Assembly: GCF_009765355.1 (NCBI RefSeq)
Contig: NZ_VTHK01000058.1
Location: 1-46,388 of the forward strand
Direction of reading: 5' to 3'
Source: Amycolatopsis anabasis
Lineage (GTDB): Bacteria > Actinomycetota > Actinomycetes > Mycobacteriales > Pseudonocardiaceae
Length of the DNA stretch: 46,388 nucleotides
Position numbers and translations under genes: made by a program
The notes under the pieces: generated by a model
Databases searched by the model: none
What the model was told of the DNA's origin: nothing
Seen by the model: the letters and a program-made list of their open reading frames with translations, nothing else
Shown here: in pieces, positions 43,173 to 46,388 of the stretch
Position numbering within the stretch: the stretch's first letter is position 1
How the letters are laid out: each line of letters begins with the position of its first letter

Positions 43173-44380
43173 TTGAGGGTCACCTCCGTTCCGCGCAGCA
43201 GGGGGCCGACCAGCAGGCTGCTCCAGCTGGGCACCTCCGACGGGGAAGTGCCCATCACCGCCCCGAGGATTTCGGAAACGACCTGGTGCTCCTCCGGGGA
43301 ACCGGCCGCGGCGCCGCCGCCCGAGACGCCCTGACCGGGGCACCGCGGTCCACCGCTCGCGTTGTAGACCGGATCGTCCTTACCGGGCACGTACTTCCCG
43401 CGCGGCTGCTGCACCGACAGCTCGAGGTGCAGGCCGGGCTCCCCGGTGCCCTTGCCCAGCGCCTTCTCCATCAGCGGTTTCATCCGGTTCACCGCGTCGA
43501 ACAGGCACGGGAACTCCGGGGAGTACCGGGACAGCAGCTCCAGCGTCGGCCGGCTCGACTCGGACAGCCCGATGATGCTGTCCTTGTTCTTCCGCAGGAA
43601 GTCGTTCAGGTCCCCGGAAGCCGTGGTGACACTGGAGAACAACGCCTGCAGGTTCTCCTTCTGGTCCACCACGGTCTTCGCGGGGACCGCCAGATCGGCC
43701 AGCGCGCGCAGGATGTCCGGCGCGGCCGCGGCGTAGACGTCCGACACGTCCGCGAGCCCGGTGATGTCCGCTTTGAACTGCGGCATCAGCGGATTCGTCT
43801 GGGCCAGCAGGTCGTTGAGCTTGACGATGCTGTCGCCCAGCGGTTTCCCGCGGGTGTCCAGCGCCTGCGCGATCGCGCCGAGCGAGCTGTTGAGCTTCTG
43901 CGGCTGCACCGCGCGCAGCAGCGGCAGCAGGTCGCCGAGCACCCGTTCCAGTTCGATCGCGTTGCGCGACCGGTCCTGCGGGATCACGTCCCCGGCGGCG
44001 AGTTTCCGCGTGTCCGGCTGGTCCGGGAGCACCAGGTTCACGTACCGCTGGCCGAACGCGGTCTTGGGCAGCAGGCGCGCCGACACGTTGCTCGGCAGTT
44101 CCCCGATCCGCGCCGGGTCCATCGCGAGGTCGATCTCCGCGCCGTCCCCGCTGCTGCGGACCGCGCGCACCTCGCCGAACGGGACGCCGCGCACCTTGAC
44201 CTCGGAGCTGGGCTCGAGCTGGTTGCCGACCCGGTCGGTCTTCAGCGTCACCATCGCGGTCGGGGTGAACCGCTTGTCGTAGATGGCCACCGTGAACCAC
44301 ACCAGCAGCGCGAGGATGACCAGGAAGGCCACGCCCGCGAGCTGGGTGCCGAACCGCGCACCACGTCCCGATTTACTCAT
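43169..44380 (-). CDS. mceA: Mce-family protein MceA
   Basis: A 403-residue MCE subunit, first of the six, with a membrane helix (LAGVAFLVILALLVWFTVAIY), the MCE domain (LEPSSEVKVRGVPFGEV, GQRYVNLVLPDQ) and a helical region with RYSPEFPCLFDAV. ATG overlaps the yrbEB stop by 4 nt. Confidence 0.94.
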   Translation of the reverse strand: MSKSGRGARFGTQLAGVAFLVILALLVWFTVAIYDKRFTPTAMVTLKTDRVGNQLEPSSEVKVRGVPFGEVRAVRSSGDGAEIDLAMDPARIGELPSNVSARLLPKTAFGQRYVNLVLPDQPDTRKLAAGDVIPQDRSRNAIELERVLGDLLPLLRAVQPQKLNSSLGAIAQALDTRGKPLGDSIVKLNDLLAQTNPLMPQFKADITGLADVSDVYAAAAPDILRALADLAVPAKTVVDQKENLQALFSSVTTASGDLNDFLRKNKDSIIGLSESSRPTLELLSRYSPEFPCLFDAVNRMKPLMEKALGKGTGEPGLHLELSVQQPRGKYVPGKDDPVYNASGGPRCPGQGVSGGGAAAGSPEEHQVVSEILGAVMGTSPSEVPSWSSLLVGPLLRGTEVTLK

Positions 44381-45222
44381 CCGGACACCTGCACGGTCGT
44401 GGTCGAGCCCCAGATCGCCATGCTCAGCAACAGATCCAGGACGCTGATCAGCACGATCGAGGTCCGCACCGCGCGGCCCACCGCGACCCCGACGCCCGCC
44501 GGGCCGCCGGACGCGCGGTAGCCGTAGAAGCAGTGCGTGAGGATGACCGCGACGCTGAACACCAGCACCTTCCCGAAGGACCACAGCACGTCCCCGGGCG
44601 GCAGGAACATCCGGAAGTAGTGGTCGTAGGTGCCGCCGGACTGGCCGAAGAACAGCACCGTGGTCATCCGGGAACCGGTGTAGGAGATCAGCAGCCCGAT
44701 CACGTACAGCGGGATGATCGCCAGGAACCCGGCGACGATCCGGGTGGTGACCAGGAACGGCATGCTGCGCACCGCCATGACCTCGAGCGCGTCGATCTCC
44801 TCGGAGATCCGCATGGCGCCGAGCTGCGCGGTGAAACCCGAGCCCACCGTGGAGGAAAGCGCGAGCCCGGCCGCCAGCGGGGCGATCTCCCGGGTGTTGA
44901 AGTAGGCGGTGAGGAACCCGGTCATCGCCGAGATGTTGATCTGGCTCAGCGCGTTGTACCCCTGCAGGCCGACCGTGACGCCGGTGAAGATGCACAGGCC
45001 GACCATCACGCCGACGGTCCCGCCGATCACCGCGAGCGCGCCGCTGCCGAAGGTCACCTCGGCGAGCAGCCGCACCACCTCGCGGAAGTACTTGCCCAGC
45101 GTCAGCGGGATCGCGGCCAGCGCGCGGGCGTAGAAGAGCAGCTGGTCGCCGAGCTTGAACATGGTGTCGCCGGGTCGGTTCAGCACCGCCCGTGCCCGGT
45201 CCGGAATGGTCGCCACGGTCAC
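44377..45222 (-). CDS. yrbEB: Mce permease YrbEB
   Basis: A 281-residue MlaE-type permease with five or six membrane helices and the cytoplasmic coupling segment EEIDALEVMAVRS, which contacts the MceG ATPase. It pairs with YrbEA to form the transmembrane part of the importer. GTG at 45222 overlaps the yrbEA stop by 4 nt; a second GTG two codons on is an alternative. Confidence 0.93.
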   Translation of the reverse strand: MTVATIPDRARAVLNRPGDTMFKLGDQLLFYARALAAIPLTLGKYFREVVRLLAEVTFGSGALAVIGGTVGVMVGLCIFTGVTVGLQGYNALSQINISAMTGFLTAYFNTREIAPLAAGLALSSTVGSGFTAQLGAMRISEEIDALEVMAVRSMPFLVTTRIVAGFLAIIPLYVIGLLISYTGSRMTTVLFFGQSGGTYDHYFRMFLPPGDVLWSFGKVLVFSVAVILTHCFYGYRASGGPAGVGVAVGRAVRTSIVLISVLDLLLSMAIWGSTTTVQVSG

Positions 45223-46013
45223 GTTCCCTTCGCCGGGACGAGCTGCAGGTACAGCGCGGTGAGCACGGTGTTGACGAAGAACAGCAGCAGGAACGTGATG
45301 ACCACCGACTGGTTGACCACGTCGCCGACGCCCTTCGGCCCGCCCTTCGGGTTGAGCCCGCGGTAGGCGGCCACCACCCCGGCGAGGTACCCGAAGATCG
45401 CCGCCTTCAGCGTGCTGATCCACAGGTCCGGCAGCTGCGCGAGCATGTTGAAACTGGCCAGATAAGCCCCGGGCGTCCCGCCCTGCACCACCACCGTGAA
45501 GAAGTAGCCGCCGACCACCCCGACCACGCTGACCATGCCGTTCAGCAGCACCGAGGCCAGCATCGCGGCGAGCACCCGGGGCACGACGAGCCGCTGGATC
45601 GGCGAAACGCCCAGCACTTGCATCGCGTCGATCTCTTCGCGGATCGTCCGGGAACCCAGGTCCGCGCAGATCGCCGAACCACCGGCCCCGGCGATGACCA
45701 GGGTGGTGACGATCGGGCTGGCCTGCTGGATGACCACCAGCACGCTGGCCGCGCCGTTCGCCTGCTGCGCCCCGATCTGGCTGGTGAGCCCGCCGATCTG
45801 CAACGAGATCACCGCACCGAACGGGATCGACACCAGCAGGGCCGGGGTGATCGACACGCTCGCGATGAACCAGAACTGCTGGATGAACTCCCGCGCCTGG
45901 AACGGCCGCTTGAAGATCGCGATGATGATGTCCAGGCCCATCGCGCACATCCGGCCGAACTCCCGCATCGCGGCGAGGGCCTTCTGCGGCGCCTGGGAAA
46001 CGAGCTGGGTCAT
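45219..46013 (-). CDS. yrbEA: Mce permease YrbEA
   Basis: A 264-residue MlaE-type permease with membrane helices (SITPALLVSIPFGAVISL, SVLLNGMVSVVGVVGGYFF, ITFLLLFFVNTVLTALYL) and the coupling segment EEIDAMQVLGVSP. ATG overlaps the ATPase stop by 4 nt (ATGA). Confidence 0.94.
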   Translation of the reverse strand: MTQLVSQAPQKALAAMREFGRMCAMGLDIIIAIFKRPFQAREFIQQFWFIASVSITPALLVSIPFGAVISLQIGGLTSQIGAQQANGAASVLVVIQQASPIVTTLVIAGAGGSAICADLGSRTIREEIDAMQVLGVSPIQRLVVPRVLAAMLASVLLNGMVSVVGVVGGYFFTVVVQGGTPGAYLASFNMLAQLPDLWISTLKAAIFGYLAGVVAAYRGLNPKGGPKGVGDVVNQSVVITFLLLFFVNTVLTALYLQLVPAKGT

Positions 46014-46388
46014 CGCCTGCTCCCCGGGCCGAACGCGGGCACCACCGAGTCACGCCGGTGACCGCGCGGCGGCTGCACCCGGTACCGGGCGCGCTCCTCG
46101 GGCGTGAGGCTGGCCAGGATCCCGTGCTGCGCCAGCGGCGGCAGGGTGTGCAGGATCTTCATCACCCGGTCCTTGCGGCGCCGCACGGCGTTGCGGACCG
46201 GCAGCCCGGGCGTCGGCTGCAACTGCGGCACGATGCCGCGCACGTCCTCGTCCGGACCGTCGAAATGCCCGGCCTCCGCGTGCGCCTGCTCGCGGGCCAT
46301 CTGCGCGGAGTCCTTCTCCTCGGACATGCCGATCGGGCCGAGGCGGCGGCCGTTGAGGAACTGCTCCACCACCGGCTCGTCGCTGGTC
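46010..46388 (-). CDS. mceG: Mce ATPase MceG/Mkl, C-terminal part (cut by window edge)
   Basis: The last ~126 codons of an ABC ATPase; the Walker motifs lie beyond the window edge. The visible region has EQFLNGRRLGPIGMSEEKD and a basic extension (PVRNAVRRRKDRVMKIL, LASLTPEERARYRV), typical of the C-terminus of MceG/Mkl. In mycobacteria the ATPase gene is usually unlinked from mce operons; here it heads the operon. Confidence 0.85.
   Translation of the reverse strand, partial: TSDEPVVEQFLNGRRLGPIGMSEEKDSAQMAREQAHAEAGHFDGPDEDVRGIVPQLQPTPGLPVRNAVRRRKDRVMKILHTLPPLAQHGILASLTPEERARYRVQPPRGHRRDSVVPAFGPGSRR

Overview
The window is very GC-rich, has strong third-position G/C bias, and uses many GTG starts and 4-nt ATGA/GTGA gene overlaps. 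It carries an mce lipid-import operon, a mycothiol S-conjugate amidase and DUF6801-type secreted proteins. This points to a chromosomal segment of a mycothiol-making actinomycete. Pseudonocardiaceae, and Amycolatopsis in particular, fits best; the genus is an inference. No rRNA, tRNA, CRISPR array, transposase or phage gene was seen.

Layout. (1) 1-6.4 kb: a DsbA-like thiol oxidoreductase (-), a CopD-CtaG copper/oxidase-assembly membrane protein overlapping a P1B-type Cu+ ATPase (+), and a double-length Lrp/AsnC regulator. (2) 6.3-11 kb: an unrecognised six-helix membrane protein, an APH-fold kinase-like protein, a poorly coding stretch that may be decayed, a heptad-repeat coiled-coil protein and a tiny membrane peptide. 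(3) 11-16.3 kb: a glycerol island with glpF-glpK on the minus strand and, divergently, an IclR-type regulator overlapping a second glycerol kinase that carries a C-terminal hemerythrin-like domain. A doubled palindrome lies between the two arms. (4) 16.3-21 kb: a 52-residue acidic protein, an alpha/beta hydrolase divergent from a MocR-type regulator, a cysteine dioxygenase divergent from a LysR regulator. (5) 20.4-24.5 kb: a detoxification island. A DHA2 efflux pump and the mycothiol-conjugate amidase Mca form an operon opposite a TetR regulator with clear operators; a VOC/bleomycin-resistance-like protein and a monothiol glutaredoxin-like protein follow TetR. (6) 24.5-29.2 kb: a secreted DUF6801-type protein, an alpha/beta hydrolase and two tandem PucR-like regulators. 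(7) 29.2-36.5 kb: a minus-strand cluster of a secreted protein, a secretory lipase, a FadD32-like fatty acyl-AMP ligase and a Pks13-like but eroded polyketide synthase. (8) 36.8-46.4 kb: a complete mce operon in the order mceG (cut by the window edge), yrbEA, yrbEB, mceA-F and two Mce-associated proteins.

The most unusual item is the FAAL-PKS pair. The ligase and the N-terminal carrier domain of the PKS resemble FadD32 and Pks13 of mycolate biosynthesis. In the PKS, however, the acyltransferase serine is alanine and that domain has lost roughly 130 residues, the ketoreductase tyrosine is histidine, the ketosynthase is trimmed in several loops, and there is no downstream carrier protein or thioesterase. 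The reading frame is nonetheless intact over 1193 codons and coupled to the ligase by a 4-nt overlap. It lies directly downstream of the mce operon on the same strand. Second in interest is the glycerol kinase-hemerythrin fusion, and third the TetR-linked coupling of drug efflux with mycothiol-conjugate processing.
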